DNA from: Xanthomonas arboricola pv. populi
Lineage (GTDB): Bacteria > Pseudomonadota > Gammaproteobacteria > Xanthomonadales > Xanthomonadaceae
DNA: 64,000 bases
NCBI RefSeq assembly: GCF_002939945.1
Contig: NZ_MDEB01000004.1
Coordinates: 248,001-312,000, forward strand
Reading direction: 5' to 3'
Part shown: positions 25,101-34,244 of the stretch, one piece after another
How the letters are laid out: each line of letters begins with the position of its first letter
Numbering within the stretch: position 1 is the stretch's first letter
Notes under the pieces: generated by a model
Told to the model about the DNA's origin: nothing
Database searches by the model: none
What the model saw: only the letters and a program-made list of their open reading frames with translations
Translations under genes and position numbers: made by a program

Positions 25101-26831
25101 TCAGCGGCCGCCGATCGCGACCTTCTGCTGCTCATCCTGCGCCTGTTGCTGCGCACCCTGGCCAGCCAGCAGTCGCGCACTGGTCTGCTCCAGCGTGGGA
25201 GCGGGCTGGTTCAGATCCACCGCCGCACGGAAGCCCGGCGTGGTCCCCATGACGAACGCCTTGCCATCCTGCACGGTCACGTTCTGCAGCTTGTCTGCGG
25301 AATCGATACCGTTCTGCTTTGCCTGCAGGGTGACGTGGGCCGCCGTCTCGTTGGAGATCATGCTCGGCAGCTTGCTGCGGATCGCGTTGTGCAAGGCATG
25401 GTCCGGATGCGAGGCATCATTGAGCGACGGCCCCTTGGGCGCTGCAACCTGCGTTTCACCGGCCTGCGTCCGGGTCTGCGCCGGTTGTGCGGACAACGCG
25501 GCCTGCGTATTGCGCCCCACCACGCCGTCGGGCTGCAGCCCCTGCTGCTTCTGAAACGCGATCACCGCCTCCCGCGTGTTGTCGCCAAAGCGGCCATCCT
25601 CGGCAAGCCGGTTGCCCTGCGCATCGCGCACGCCGAGACGGTTGAGGTCCTGCTGCAGCTTGCCGACATCGCCACTTTGCTCGCCATGCCGCAGCGTGGC
25701 GTTGCCGGCCACTGTCGCCGGCTGGGAGTGGCGAGCGCCGGACTCCTGCTGATGGCCCTGATTCCAGAACGTCTCCGGACTGGTCAGCTTGCCGTTGGCA
25801 TCGCGCAACTGGTAATGCACATGCTGTGCGTACTGGCTATTACCGTTCGGGCCGCGTCCACCCATCGTGCCGATGGCATCGCCTGCGGACAGCGTCTGCC
25901 CTTCTTTCACCTTGAGCGCGTCCAGGTGCAGGATCTCGTGCGAGTTACCCTGTGCATCGCGGATCTTGACGGTGCCGTAGTTGCCACCCGCGAAGGTGAC
26001 GGTTCCGGCGACCGGCGAATGCACCGTCGGGTGCTGCATGTTGCGGCCTGTCTGACCACCCTGGTAGTTGAAGTCGGTACCGCCGTGCGGCCCGTGGCTA
26101 CCGCGGTGCTCGCCATAATGACCAGTGATATGCGGATCGGTACTGCCTTGACCGGGCAGCATGCGTTCCATCGTTTGCTGGAAATTGCTGCGGGCGCCAT
26201 GGCTGGATTCGGCCGGGTGCATCGCTGGTGCCGGCCGGCCCACGGTATTGCCCTGCGTCTGGGCGAGACGCTGTTCGACAAACTGGGTGTAGTTGTCCAG
26301 ATGAGGGGCAATCTCGCGCCGCGACAGAGCAAGGCCGCCATAATCCTTGCTGGGACCATCGTGGTGATATTTGTAGATGTAATCCTCGTCCTGGCCGCGG
26401 CTGCGCGCAAGGTCGCGGTTATCGATGAAATGTTGCACCAATGCCTGCGACTGCGTTTGCACGTCGAAGCGGTTGGATGTGTTGACGCCGTAATGCGCGC
26501 CGGTGCGGTCAATGAACTGACCCAGGCCCGAGGCGGACGTCGTGCCCGCAGCCGCGTCAGGGTTGAAGCCTGATTCAACCCGGGCGATGGCAAGGACGTA
26601 AGCGGTCTCGCGCGATGAAAGCCCGGCATCCCGCGAGGCGTCGATAAGGCTATCGATTACCCGTGATTGGGTGTGTGGACTGGCATCGCCCCAGCGACGC
26701 GATTCGCCATGCAGTCGGCCATCTCCGCTGTCGATGGGTTCGCGGTAATGGCTCCAGGGTTTGATCCGGTCGCTGCTGTATGCAGCGCCGCGTGGTTGAA
26801 GCATGTCGGTATAAATCGTGGTGTCGGTCAT
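25101..26831 (-). CDS. Peptidoglycan-degrading type IV secretion effector (X-Tfe) with XVIPCD
   Basis: A 576-residue modular protein without a signal peptide. Residues about 50-190 form a lysozyme-like/transglycosylase domain with ARVESGFNP (Glu86 as catalytic acid) and SGLGQFIDRTGAHYG. Residues about 235-350 are an M23 endopeptidase with HGGTD (His249, Asp253), His302 and HVH (337-339) as metal ligands. Residues about 380-446 are a peptidoglycan-binding domain (DGRFGDNTREAVIAFQ). The last 110 residues match the Xanthomonas XVIPCD signal: SHPDHALHNAIR and a Gln-rich end. By family it is injected into rival bacteria by the chromosomal VirB/VirD4 T4SS to cut their cell wall. Three lipoprotein genes just upstream on the same strand are immunity candidates. 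I recall a similar M23 effector in X. citri (XAC0466). Confidence 0.9.
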   Translation of the reverse strand: MTDTTIYTDMLQPRGAAYSSDRIKPWSHYREPIDSGDGRLHGESRRWGDASPHTQSRVIDSLIDASRDAGLSSRETAYVLAIARVESGFNPDAAAGTTSASGLGQFIDRTGAHYGVNTSNRFDVQTQSQALVQHFIDNRDLARSRGQDEDYIYKYHHDGPSKDYGGLALSRREIAPHLDNYTQFVEQRLAQTQGNTVGRPAPAMHPAESSHGARSNFQQTMERMLPGQGSTDPHITGHYGEHRGSHGPHGGTDFNYQGGQTGRNMQHPTVHSPVAGTVTFAGGNYGTVKIRDAQGNSHEILHLDALKVKEGQTLSAGDAIGTMGGRGPNGNSQYAQHVHYQLRDANGKLTSPETFWNQGHQQESGARHSQPATVAGNATLRHGEQSGDVGKLQQDLNRLGVRDAQGNRLAEDGRFGDNTREAVIAFQKQQGLQPDGVVGRNTQAALSAQPAQTRTQAGETQVAAPKGPSLNDASHPDHALHNAIRSKLPSMISNETAAHVTLQAKQNGIDSADKLQNVTVQDGKAFVMGTTPGFRAAVDLNQPAPTLEQTSARLLAGQGAQQQAQDEQQKVAIGGR

Positions 26832-26940
26832 GTCGTGCGTTCCTTTCTATGAGACAGATTCTTCCTTGTAACGGGTACTGCTCCATGTACTGCGTACTGC
26901 GTTGGCCATGCACCGCCATCGGCGCACAGGCATCCTTTGC

Positions 26941-27504
26941 TCAGGGCTGGAAAGGCACCAGTTCCGGGTGCTTCAGTCCCAACTCTTCGAGTTTGTGTTC
27001 GTATTGATCGTTATTCGGGCTCTGCTGGCCGTCCTGCGTATGCAGCGGTGGTGTCGCGTGATTCAGCAACTGACCCTTGATGTCATACAGGAAGAACCAT
27101 TCGCAAAATTCGCAGCCGTAAGGAAGCTCGCCGTACTGGACGACAAAATAGCTGCTCCCTTTGGCGTCTTCCGCGCAACCCAGGCCCACTGCCGTGTAAT
27201 CCGCCATCTCCGGAGGCGACGCCACTTGCTGGCGCTGGCCCTCACGTTCCATTTCCAGGTGGGTTTTGGTGGAGCCGCCGTTCTCTGATGGCAACGCGCT
27301 CAGGTGCAGGCGCACGCCGGAGCATTCCTTGATCATGTCGTTCCGTCCTTGTGTATCTGCTTCTGTGGAAGCTGGGGATGGGGTAGTGGCAGGTGGCGTG
27401 CTGGGCGCGCTGGTGGTGGCAGCTGTGGCCCCCGGCTTGTCACCACATGCGGCAAGCACCAGGCTCAGACCAAGAGCGGGTAGGACGGAGATGACACGTC
27501 GCAT
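26941..27504 (-). CDS. Lipoprotein, candidate immunity protein for the adjacent effector
   Basis: A 187-residue protein with a lipoprotein signal peptide (LPALGLSLVLAAC, Cys at about residue 19), a Thr/Pro-rich linker, and a globular domain with four Cys (KECSG, GLGCAED, YGCEFCEWFF). I do not recognise the domain. It ends 109 bp before the effector on the same strand. X-Tfe effectors are normally paired with periplasm-facing lipoproteins that neutralise them, so this immediate neighbour is the first candidate. The start at 27504 gives the signal peptide at the N-terminus and has GAGGCGACC upstream. Confidence 0.8.
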   Translation of the reverse strand: MRRVISVLPALGLSLVLAACGDKPGATAATTSAPSTPPATTPSPASTEADTQGRNDMIKECSGVRLHLSALPSENGGSTKTHLEMEREGQRQQVASPPEMADYTAVGLGCAEDAKGSSYFVVQYGELPYGCEFCEWFFLYDIKGQLLNHATPPLHTQDGQQSPNNDQYEHKLEELGLKHPELVPFQP

Positions 27505-27585
27505 CAGGTCGCCTCTTTGGCTGTTTGAAGGTGTAGGTGAGGATATCCACGCCGGCAGAATCTGCTTCCAGCCGCCCACCGACGT

Positions 27586-28092
27586 TTACAACGATTGGTC
27601 GTCCACCTTGACCAGCATCCAGCAGGGGCGCTGGGCGAAGTGGTAGACCTGCTGATCGCCGGTGTCCGGCGTGCGGACCAGTACCTGGCGGCCATCGGCC
27701 TCTTCGGAAATCGTGACCTCGCGGCCGCCGTTGCGGGCTGCCTCCAGGTTCGGGATGACGGGCCATTCGACCTCGGCCAGCGGAACCGTGCGGGTGACCG
27801 GCGTCGGCTCGGGCTGTGCGTCGGGGTCGAGTTGGATCATCGTCAGCGGATCGGCGGTGGCCTTTTCCTGTACTCCAATGTCTGCACTGAAGCTTTTCAG
27901 AAACGCAGAGAAGTCGGCGCTGGGGCAGGTTGTCGCCTGCGCAGGCGGTGTCGGAGCGGCGGCAGATGCCGAGGCTGCAGGTGCGGCCGTTGCAGCAGGC
28001 GTCGCGGCGCCGGCCGGCTCTGCCTGCGGTTTGCAGGCAACCAGCGCCAGGCTCAGTGCGAGGGCGTGCAGGGACGTTCGGAAAAGGGCCAA
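27586..28092 (-). CDS. Lipoprotein of the effector locus, probable TTG start
   Basis: A 168-residue protein: signal peptide ALFRTSLHALALSLALVAC, an Ala/Pro-rich linker (about 20-55), then a domain with two Cys (TTCPSADF, RPCWMLV). I do not recognise the fold. I place the start at the TTG at 28092, because a perfect AGGAGG lies 5 nt before it and the signal peptide then begins properly. An earlier TTG at 28119 would add an acidic segment in front of the signal. The gene lies 81 bp before the next lipoprotein gene on the same strand. It may be a second immunity protein or a remnant paired with a lost effector. Confidence 0.75.
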   Translation of the reverse strand: MALFRTSLHALALSLALVACKPQAEPAGAATPAATAAPAASASAAAPTPPAQATTCPSADFSAFLKSFSADIGVQEKATADPLTMIQLDPDAQPEPTPVTRTVPLAEVEWPVIPNLEAARNGGREVTISEEADGRQVLVRTPDTGDQQVYHFAQRPCWMLVKVDDQSL

Positions 28093-28381
28093 CGGATCCT
28101 CCTGATCATAGCGGGGCAACTGGAACGCGGGCGGTATGCTATACGCGCACTGCTTGCCAATGTGTGAAAGCTAGCGGAGCCCGAGTTTACGCAAACTGGC
28201 CGGCATGCGGCAGGCCAATACCCTGACAGAATAAGCAGCCTGGCGGTGGCCCGGTGCTCGGGTGAGTCCACGGCCGTTGATTGTTGTCAGCAAAGCCAGG
28301 TTATCTCAATCGTGCATGCGCCAGGATCATAATAATTTGATCATGGTTTACCCGGAGATCTATCCGGTGTGGCGCGCGTGA
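28093..28381. other. Intergenic region within the lipoprotein cluster
   Basis: No gene is seen in these 289 bp. The AT-rich part near 28325-28350 (ataataatttgatcat) stands out from the GC-rich background and could hold a promoter for the two lipoprotein genes and the effector. Confidence 0.5.
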
Positions 28382-29062
28382 CTATGTCCCGTTTGAAAAC
28401 ACATCGAGTGCATCCGCACCCACCCATCCCTGCGCGCAGTCGCCGACATATTGGCCTGGTGCGGCGGCATGACAGCTCTCGCCAGTGGTGGTCTTCGGGC
28501 GTTGGATCGGCCTGTCGCCATATGTTCCGCATGCCGGGTTGTTCTTGCAGTGGGCGACACTGTCTGCAGGAATTGCGACGACGTAGTAATACAGTGGATT
28601 CTGTCCGGCGCGGCCGATCGCTTGAATGCACACGAGCTGGCCCTGCGCCAGCCTGGCTCTGGCGACCGTACGACTGCCAGTGGTCGGCACCGCATCAAGT
28701 GCATCCACCCCGTTTGCCTGCGCCACGCCGGCAAACAAGCCCGCATCGCCACATACCGGCGAGAGCTCTACGTCGTAGAAATCGCCGGCATCCACATTCC
28801 CGGCCGTGCAGCCTTTTGCCATATTCGCATCGGCACACTGCACGCCGCTTGCCTGTAGCAACGTCGCGAACCGGTCATTGACGGAAGCGCCAGTAGAAGC
28901 CGGTGCATGTACTGATGCAGACGCCGATGTCGTCGATGTGACTGGCGGCGCGACGGGAGTTGCTGATTCGCCGGCGCTGCATGCACTTACTGCAAGCAGC
29001 CCGGGCAGCAGTGCGTTGCGTAACGCCGGCAATCTGCGGAACGAAAAGTATGAGAGCGCCAT
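28382..29062 (-). CDS. Cys-rich lipoprotein at the head of the effector locus
   Basis: A 226-residue protein with a lipoprotein signal peptide (ALLPGLLAVSAC, Cys at about residue 28), a Ser/Thr/Ala linker, and a Cys-rich C-terminal domain (CADANMAKGC, SPVCGDAG, CKNNPACGTYGD, ESCHAAA, GDCAQGW) that suggests several disulfides in the periplasm. There is no family I can name. AAGGAAG lies 5 nt before the ATG at 29062; the open frame six codons upstream lacks such a site. It is the first of three same-strand lipoproteins preceding the effector and a possible inhibitor of its wall-cutting activity. Confidence 0.78.
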   Translation of the reverse strand: MALSYFSFRRLPALRNALLPGLLAVSACSAGESATPVAPPVTSTTSASASVHAPASTGASVNDRFATLLQASGVQCADANMAKGCTAGNVDAGDFYDVELSPVCGDAGLFAGVAQANGVDALDAVPTTGSRTVARARLAQGQLVCIQAIGRAGQNPLYYYVVAIPADSVAHCKNNPACGTYGDRPIQRPKTTTGESCHAAAPGQYVGDCAQGWVGADALDVFSNGT

Positions 29063-29183
29063 TGCGACTTCCTTGGGCAACCGGCCGCGTCAGGTGCGTC
29101 CTTCAACGCTCAATAAAGAGCGCCGCTGCCCGCCATTGTTGCTTTAATACAGCCTCAAAGCCCCGGCAGCGGGGCCTTGAAGA

Positions 29184-30110
29184 TCAATCGACCGAAATAC
29201 CCGCCAACCGCTGCAGTGCCTCGGCATATTTCGCGCGGGTGCGTTCGATCACGTCTGCCGGCAGGCTCGGGCCGGGCGCGGTCTTGGCCCAGTCCAGGGT
29301 TTCCAGATAATCGCGCACGAACTGCTTGTCGTAGCTGGGCGGGCTGGTGCCGAGTTCGTACTGGTCGGCCGGCCAGTAGCGCGACGAGTCCGGGGTCAGC
29401 ATCTCGTCCATGATGTACAGGCGGCCATCGGCATCGGTGCCGAATTCGAACTTGGTGTCGGCCAGCAGAATGCCGCGTTCGGCGGCAAAATCGGCGGCGA
29501 AACGGTAAATGCGCAAGGTGGCATCGCGGACGCGTTCGGCAAGCTCGGCGCCGACGGTCTTGACCATCGCATCGAAGTCGATGTTTTCGTCATGGTCGCC
29601 GACCGCGGCCTTGGTCGACGGGGTAAAGATCGGCTCGGGCAGTTTCTCGGCCTGGCGCAGGCCGTCGGGCAGGTCGATGCCGCTGATCTTGCCGGTGCGC
29701 TGGTAATCCTTCCAGCCGCTGCCGATCAGGTAGCCGCGTGCGATCGCTTCCACCGGCACCGGTTTGAGCTTGCGCGTGACGACCGCGCGTTTGGCATACA
29801 GCGCCGGGTCCACGCCCTCGGGCAAGACCTGCTCCACGGTGATGTCGACCAGATGGTTGGGCATCAGGTGTTCGGTCTTGTGGAACCAGAAGTTGGACAC
29901 CTGGCACAGCATCTCGCCCTTGCCGGGGATCGGGTCGGGCAGCACCACGTCGAACGCGGACAGGCGGTCGGTCGCCACCATCAACAGGTAATCGCCCGGG
30001 GGCGCATCGGCGGGCAGGCGCTCGCGGGGAATGTCGAAGACATCGCGGACCTTGCCACGGTGACGCAACGGCAGGCCGGGCAGATCGGATTGCAACAGCG
30101 TGGTCGACAC
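29184..30110 (-). CDS. purC: Phosphoribosylaminoimidazole-succinocarboxamide synthase
   Basis: Joins CAIR and aspartate with ATP to make SAICAR in purine synthesis. It has 308 residues, the long form resembling yeast Ade1 rather than the shorter E. coli enzyme. Signatures include [13 protein letters not shown] at the start, [20 protein letters not shown], and [26 protein letters not shown]. The start is the GTG at 30110, with AGGAG 5 nt before it. The frame runs open upstream but without family sequence. It is a single gene, with no other pur genes beside it. Confidence 0.96.
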   Translation of the reverse strand: MSTTLLQSDLPGLPLRHRGKVRDVFDIPRERLPADAPPGDYLLMVATDRLSAFDVVLPDPIPGKGEMLCQVSNFWFHKTEHLMPNHLVDITVEQVLPEGVDPALYAKRAVVTRKLKPVPVEAIARGYLIGSGWKDYQRTGKISGIDLPDGLRQAEKLPEPIFTPSTKAAVGDHDENIDFDAMVKTVGAELAERVRDATLRIYRFAADFAAERGILLADTKFEFGTDADGRLYIMDEMLTPDSSRYWPADQYELGTSPPSYDKQFVRDYLETLDWAKTAPGPSLPADVIERTRAKYAEALQRLAGISVD

Positions 30111-30316
30111 AGGCACTCCTAAGGACGTCGCAATGACGCTGTCCCCGGGACCCGGCGGGCCCGCGGGTGGGCAGCGGGCCGCGTAGTGTACGGCGCTTCG
30201 GCGCGCGCCGCTGGATTTATTGGGGCCGGCCCGGCGGCCGGCGTGCATGCCGCGTCAGCCAGCCCGGGCGGGCGTTCGGGTAAGATCGCCAGCCCGCCTT
30301 CCCGCCCCGATCGCCC

Positions 30317-30646
30317 ATGTCCTGGTACGGAAAATTGCTCGGCGCACTGGCCGGCGCCTTGCTGTTCCGCGGCGCGCCGATGGTCGGGCTGATGATCGGC
30401 CTGGCGATCGGGCATGCGGTAGACGCCGGCTGGTTCAAGCGCCGCGCGGAAAACCCGTACGAAGCGCTGGGACTGGAGCCGAACGCCACCACCGCCGAGA
30501 TCGACCTGGCCTACCGCCGGCTGATGTCGCGCTACCACCCGGACAAGGTGGCCAACGCCGAGCCGGAAGCACGCCGCCAGGCCGAGCGGAAAGCCAGCCA
30601 GATCAATGCGGCCTACGACCGGATCCAGCGCCTGCGAAAACGCTGA
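30317..30646 (+). CDS. Membrane-anchored J-domain protein (DnaJ-like)
   Basis: A 109-residue protein. Residues 5-35 are hydrophobic and Gly/Ala-rich, as in the N-terminus of DjlA. Residues 46-109 are a J domain with the HPD tripeptide at 74-76 (RYHPDKV). J domains stimulate the ATPase of DnaK-type chaperones, so this probably recruits DnaK to the inner membrane. It lacks the Gly/Phe, zinc and C-terminal domains of true DnaJ. It stands between purC and an outer-membrane protein gene with no operon partner. Confidence 0.88.
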   Translation: MSWYGKLLGALAGALLFRGAPMVGLMIGLAIGHAVDAGWFKRRAENPYEALGLEPNATTAEIDLAYRRLMSRYHPDKVANAEPEARRQAERKASQINAAYDRIQRLRKR

Positions 30647-30734
30647 TCCAGCCCTGCGCTTCGTTATCGCTGCCAGGCGGTATGGCGCCCGCACAGGATC
30701 GGCATGCGCGCCATCGCCAATAAAAGCCAATAAA

Positions 30735-30764
30735 AAACGCCCGACCCGTGACAGGTCAGGCGCG
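30735..30764 (-). terminator. Terminator after the outer-membrane protein gene
   Basis: On the minus strand GCCTGACC...GGTCGGGC forms a hairpin about 20 nt past the stop of the outer-membrane protein gene, followed by a run of T (A run at 30732-30737). Confidence 0.7.
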
Positions 30765-30783
30765 GTCACTCAGACGCCAGGAC

Positions 30784-31623
30784 TCAGAAGCGATAGGTCG
30801 CCGTCAGGCGCACTGCATTCGACGAAAAGTCGGTATCGCTGCGGCGCAGATCGGTGCCGGCCGGATTGACGCGCAGGAACGGGTTGGTCGCCGGCGCGGT
30901 GCCAGGGCCGACCCGCACGCGGGTGTCTTCGTCCTGCAGGCGGGTGAACAGGTACTCCACACCGACCGAGACGTTGTCGCTCAAGCGGCGCTGCAGGCCC
31001 AGGCCGGCCTGGTAGCCGTCGGTGCTGTCGCCACCGCTGCTGGTGAAGCTGTTGGCGGTGTTGCTGCTGGAGAAGCTGTGGTCGAACTCGCCGCGTGCCA
31101 CGCCGGCGGTGACATAGGCCAGATAATCGCCCTGCGCGCCGAAGGCATAGCCGATACGGCCGCGCAGTGCGGCGGTGCGGTTGAGCTGGCGGGTGAAGGT
31201 GTAGAACGCCGGGGTGGTGCTGAAGGCGCTGACGCTGTCGCGCAGGTCGTTGCGGGTGTATTCGGCGACCACGCCGTAGACCCAGTTGCCGGCCTGCCAG
31301 TCGTAGCCCAACCGCGCACCGTATTCGGCGCCGCCCTTGTCCTTGCTGCAACCGCTGGCGGGGGTGCGCCCGGCAGCTGCGCCGCCGCAGAACCCGGGCG
31401 AGAAGGCATCGGCACCGGTCGGGGTGCTGACCTGGTCGCCATCGCGGCCGTCCAGGTTGGTATCGAAGCCGAAGCGGCCGCCGGATACGCCACTGACGTC
31501 GGCGCCGCCGACATTGGCGCCGATCGAGAAACCTGACCAGTCGGCCGGGCCGGTCTGTGCCCAGGCGGACGGGGCGAGGGCCATCAAAACAAGCGCAGCG
31601 GAGGCGAGCGGGGTGGTCTTCAT
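30784..31623 (-). CDS. Outer-membrane beta-barrel protein (porin-like, OmpA-type barrel)
   Basis: A 279-residue precursor with a clear signal peptide (about 1-22, APSAWA cut). The mature protein alternates amphipathic beta strands and loops ([46 protein letters not shown]) and ends with TATYRF, the terminal Phe used for barrel assembly. It resembles the small Omp25/31-like barrel family. Two Cys in an early loop (GFCGG, SGCSK) could bridge. It is divergent from rpe. Ligand or role unknown. Confidence 0.87.
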   Translation of the reverse strand: MKTTPLASAALVLMALAPSAWAQTGPADWSGFSIGANVGGADVSGVSGGRFGFDTNLDGRDGDQVSTPTGADAFSPGFCGGAAAGRTPASGCSKDKGGAEYGARLGYDWQAGNWVYGVVAEYTRNDLRDSVSAFSTTPAFYTFTRQLNRTAALRGRIGYAFGAQGDYLAYVTAGVARGEFDHSFSSSNTANSFTSSGGDSTDGYQAGLGLQRRLSDNVSVGVEYLFTRLQDEDTRVRVGPGTAPATNPFLRVNPAGTDLRRSDTDFSSNAVRLTATYRF

Positions 31624-31745
31624 GCGGTGTCCTTGGCGAAAGCGCGCGGTGCGCCGGTCTGGTGCATACGCAGGCGGGACCGGCGCGGATGCACTGGCGT
31701 TGCGCGCCTGCGACAATGCGCGTCCCGTTCCTTGACGAGCTGCCC

Positions 31746-32417
31746 ATGCGACCGACGGCGATTGCCCCGTCCATCCTGTCCGCCGATTTCGCCCGTCTGG
31801 GCGAGGAAGTGAACAACGTCCTGAAGGCCGGCGCCGACTGGGTGCACTTCGACGTGATGGACAACCACTACGTGCCCAACCTCACCATCGGCCCGATGGT
31901 GTGCCAGGCGCTGCGCAAGCACGGCATCGTCGCGCCGATCGACGTGCACCTGATGGTCGAGCCGGTGGACCGCATCGTGCCGGACTTCGCCGAGGCCGGC
32001 GCCACCACCATCAGCTTCCATCCCGAAGCCAGCCGGCATGTGCACCGCACGATCCAGCTGATCAAGTCGCACGGCTGCCAGGCCGGCCTGGTACTCAACC
32101 CGGCCACCCCCGTGGACATCCTGGATTGGGTGCTGCCCGAGCTGGATCTGGTGCTGGTGATGTCGGTCAATCCCGGCTTCGGCGGGCAGGCCTTCATTCC
32201 CTCGGCGCTGGATAAATTGCGTGCCATCCGCACCAGGATCGACGCGCTGGGCAAGCCGATCCGGCTGGAGATCGACGGCGGGGTCAAGGCCGACAACATC
32301 GGCGCGATCGCTGCCGCCGGTGCCGACACCTTCGTCGCCGGCTCGGCCATCTTCAATGCGCCCGACTATGCGCAGGTGATCGCGCAGATGCGCGCGGCGG
32401 TGGATGCGGTGCGATGA
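31746..32417 (+). CDS. rpe: Ribulose-phosphate 3-epimerase
   Basis: Interconverts ribulose 5-phosphate and xylulose 5-phosphate in the pentose phosphate pathway. It is a 223-residue TIM barrel. Conserved stretches include [26 protein letters not shown] (metal His and Asp), [18 protein letters not shown] and EIDGGVK. The stop overlaps the next gene's start by 4 nt, so it is coupled with a GNAT acetyltransferase. Confidence 0.97.
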   Translation: MRPTAIAPSILSADFARLGEEVNNVLKAGADWVHFDVMDNHYVPNLTIGPMVCQALRKHGIVAPIDVHLMVEPVDRIVPDFAEAGATTISFHPEASRHVHRTIQLIKSHGCQAGLVLNPATPVDILDWVLPELDLVLVMSVNPGFGGQAFIPSALDKLRAIRTRIDALGKPIRLEIDGGVKADNIGAIAAAGADTFVAGSAIFNAPDYAQVIAQMRAAVDAVR

Positions 32418-32905
32418 GCGTGCCCGCGCTGCAGATCCGCGCTGCCACGCCCGACGATGCGCCGCTGCTGCACGAGCTGATCACCGCACTGGCGGTGTAC
32501 GAACGCGAGCCCGATGCGGTCAAGGCCAGCCCGGAGGACTTGCGCGCCAGTCTGTTCGGCGACGGCGCCACCGCGCATGCGCTGATCTGCGAGCAGGACG
32601 GCCAGGCGCTGGGATTTGCGGTGTATTTCTTCAACTACTCGACCTGGCTCGGCCGCAACGGCCTGTATCTGGAAGACCTGTTCGTGCGTCCGCAGGCGCG
32701 CGGGCAGGGCGCCGGCCTGGCGTTGTTGCGGCATCTGGCCCGGTTGGCCGTGCAGCGTGGCTGCGGGCGTTTCGAATGGTCGGTGCTGAACTGGAATCAG
32801 CCGGCCATCGACTTCTACCAGGCGGCCGGTGCGCAGCCGATGGACGGCTGGACCGTCTACCGGCTCGACGGCGAGCGGCTGGCCGCCTTCGCCGCTGGCG
32901 CCTGA
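32414..32905 (+). CDS. GNAT-family N-acetyltransferase
   Basis: A 163-residue acetyl-CoA-dependent transferase. The acetyl-CoA loop is [20 protein letters not shown] (about residues 94-113), and the later [15 protein letters not shown] is the usual fourth motif. It resembles diamine/spermidine-type acetyltransferases in the [20 protein letters not shown] region, which would fit a polyamine substrate, but that is an inference. The ATG overlaps the rpe stop by 4 nt. Confidence 0.9.
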   Translation: MSVPALQIRAATPDDAPLLHELITALAVYEREPDAVKASPEDLRASLFGDGATAHALICEQDGQALGFAVYFFNYSTWLGRNGLYLEDLFVRPQARGQGAGLALLRHLARLAVQRGCGRFEWSVLNWNQPAIDFYQAAGAQPMDGWTVYRLDGERLAAFAAGA

Positions 32906-32940
32906 GCGCGGCCTGCCGCGCCGCCGTGGCACGCAAAGAG

Positions 32941-32966
32941 AAGGCCGCCCCCATGGGAGCGGCCTT
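32941..32966 (+). terminator. Hairpin after the rpe-GNAT pair
   Basis: Eight-bp arms AAGGCCGC / GCGGCCTT around a 10-nt loop, 35 nt past the acetyltransferase stop. The T run is missing, so termination is uncertain. Confidence 0.45.
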
Positions 32967-33138
32967 CAGGAAAATTGGAGGCTGATCCTGCCTCCGCCCG
33001 TCGTCCCTGCTATGGCCTTCCACTCTCCGGGTCATCGGTGACATGCCGATGACAGCCCGGCGACGTTGCGTATTCACGATGCACGCAGCGGGCCGCTGCT
33101 AGCCTGCGTCCACTACCCTCACAGCATTGGCAGCGTGC

Positions 33139-34068
33139 ATGGCCGCGTCCCACTGGCATCTGATCCTCAACGGCAAGTCCACCGACAACCTGGACCTGCG
33201 TGAGGCGGTGGGAACGCTGCGCAAGCGCGGCATCCGGCTCGAGGTGCGGGTCACCTGGGAAGACGGCGATGCCGAGCGCTATGTCGGCGAAGCGGTTGCC
33301 GACGGCGCCCACACCGTGATCGCGGCCGGGGGCGACGGTACCTTGAGTGAAGTGGCCGCCGCGCTGGCGCATCACACCGCCGACGCCGCCACGCTGCCAT
33401 CGCTGGGCCTGGTGCCGTTGGGTACTGCCAACGACTTCGCCACCGCTGCCAATCTGCCGATCGATCCGCTTGCTGCGTTGACCCTGATCGCCGAGCGCGC
33501 CGCCGAATCGATCGACCTGCTGCGCATCGACGCCGAGCACGGCCCGCACTGGTGCGCCAATGTCGCCAGTGGCGGGTTCGGTACCCAGGTCACCGTCGAA
33601 ACCGACGAAGGCCTGAAGAAGATGCTGGGCGGCCTGGCGTATCTGATCACCGGCATGTCGCGGCTGGGCCGGATCGACCCGATCAGCGCCCGCTTCAGCG
33701 GCCCGGAGTTCAGCTGGGAGGGCGAGTTCATCGCACTCGGCCTGGGCAACGGACGCCAGGCCGGCGGCGGCCAGGCGCTGTGTCCGGAAGCCTTGATCGA
33801 CGATGGCCTGCTCGACGTCACCATCGTGCCCGCGCTCAACGGCGAAGTGGCCGCCACCCTCGGCACCCTGGTCACCGGCGGCAAACAGGCCGCGCTGGAG
33901 CGTGTGGCCGTGCGCGCGCGGCTGCCGTGGCTGGAGATCGTCTCGCACCAGCCGCTGACCTTGAACCTGGATGGCGAGCCGGAGACCTCGCTGCATTTCC
34001 GTATTGAATGCGTGCCGGCGCGGTTGCGGATGCATTTGCCGGTGGAGTGCCCGTTGCGTAGCGCTTGA
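33139..34068 (+). CDS. yegS: Lipid kinase (YegS/DAGK family)
   Basis: A 309-residue cytosolic lipid kinase of the diacylglycerol/sphingosine kinase family. The nucleotide-binding motif [15 protein letters not shown] lies at about residues 58-72, and [12 protein letters not shown] follows near 98. The C-terminal beta sandwich contains [16 protein letters not shown] and [11 protein letters not shown]. It phosphorylates phosphatidylglycerol in E. coli. I use the ATG at 33139 rather than the TTG four codons earlier. A single gene upstream of the trpE leader region. Confidence 0.93.
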   Translation: MAASHWHLILNGKSTDNLDLREAVGTLRKRGIRLEVRVTWEDGDAERYVGEAVADGAHTVIAAGGDGTLSEVAAALAHHTADAATLPSLGLVPLGTANDFATAANLPIDPLAALTLIAERAAESIDLLRIDAEHGPHWCANVASGGFGTQVTVETDEGLKKMLGGLAYLITGMSRLGRIDPISARFSGPEFSWEGEFIALGLGNGRQAGGGQALCPEALIDDGLLDVTIVPALNGEVAATLGTLVTGGKQAALERVAVRARLPWLEIVSHQPLTLNLDGEPETSLHFRIECVPARLRMHLPVECPLRSA

Positions 34069-34076
34069 GGGCGGGG

Positions 34077-34104
34077 AATGGGGAATCGGGATTGGGGAAT
34101 CGGA
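34077..34104. repeat. G-rich heptamer repeat between yegS and trpE
   Basis: About four heptamers of GGGGAAT/CGGGATT type in a row, G-rich on the plus strand. It is the same motif family as 6845-6903 in opposite orientation. Confidence 0.8.
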
Positions 34105-34244
34105 AGAGCGAAGAGCGTGGTGTTGCGGTGTCTCGGTGTCACGGGCTGTAAGACGCCCAAGCCGGACTGACGCAGCTTCGCGATTTGCGCGGCTTTCGCC
34201 TCGCGCCTGCTGCCCTCGCGCAGCAGTTGCGCTACAGTAGCGGC

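Noticed and set aside
34185-34244. Upstream extension of the Trp-codon leader frame
   Set aside because: No ribosome site, and it lies upstream of the candidate -10 element; the leader is more likely to start at 34245.
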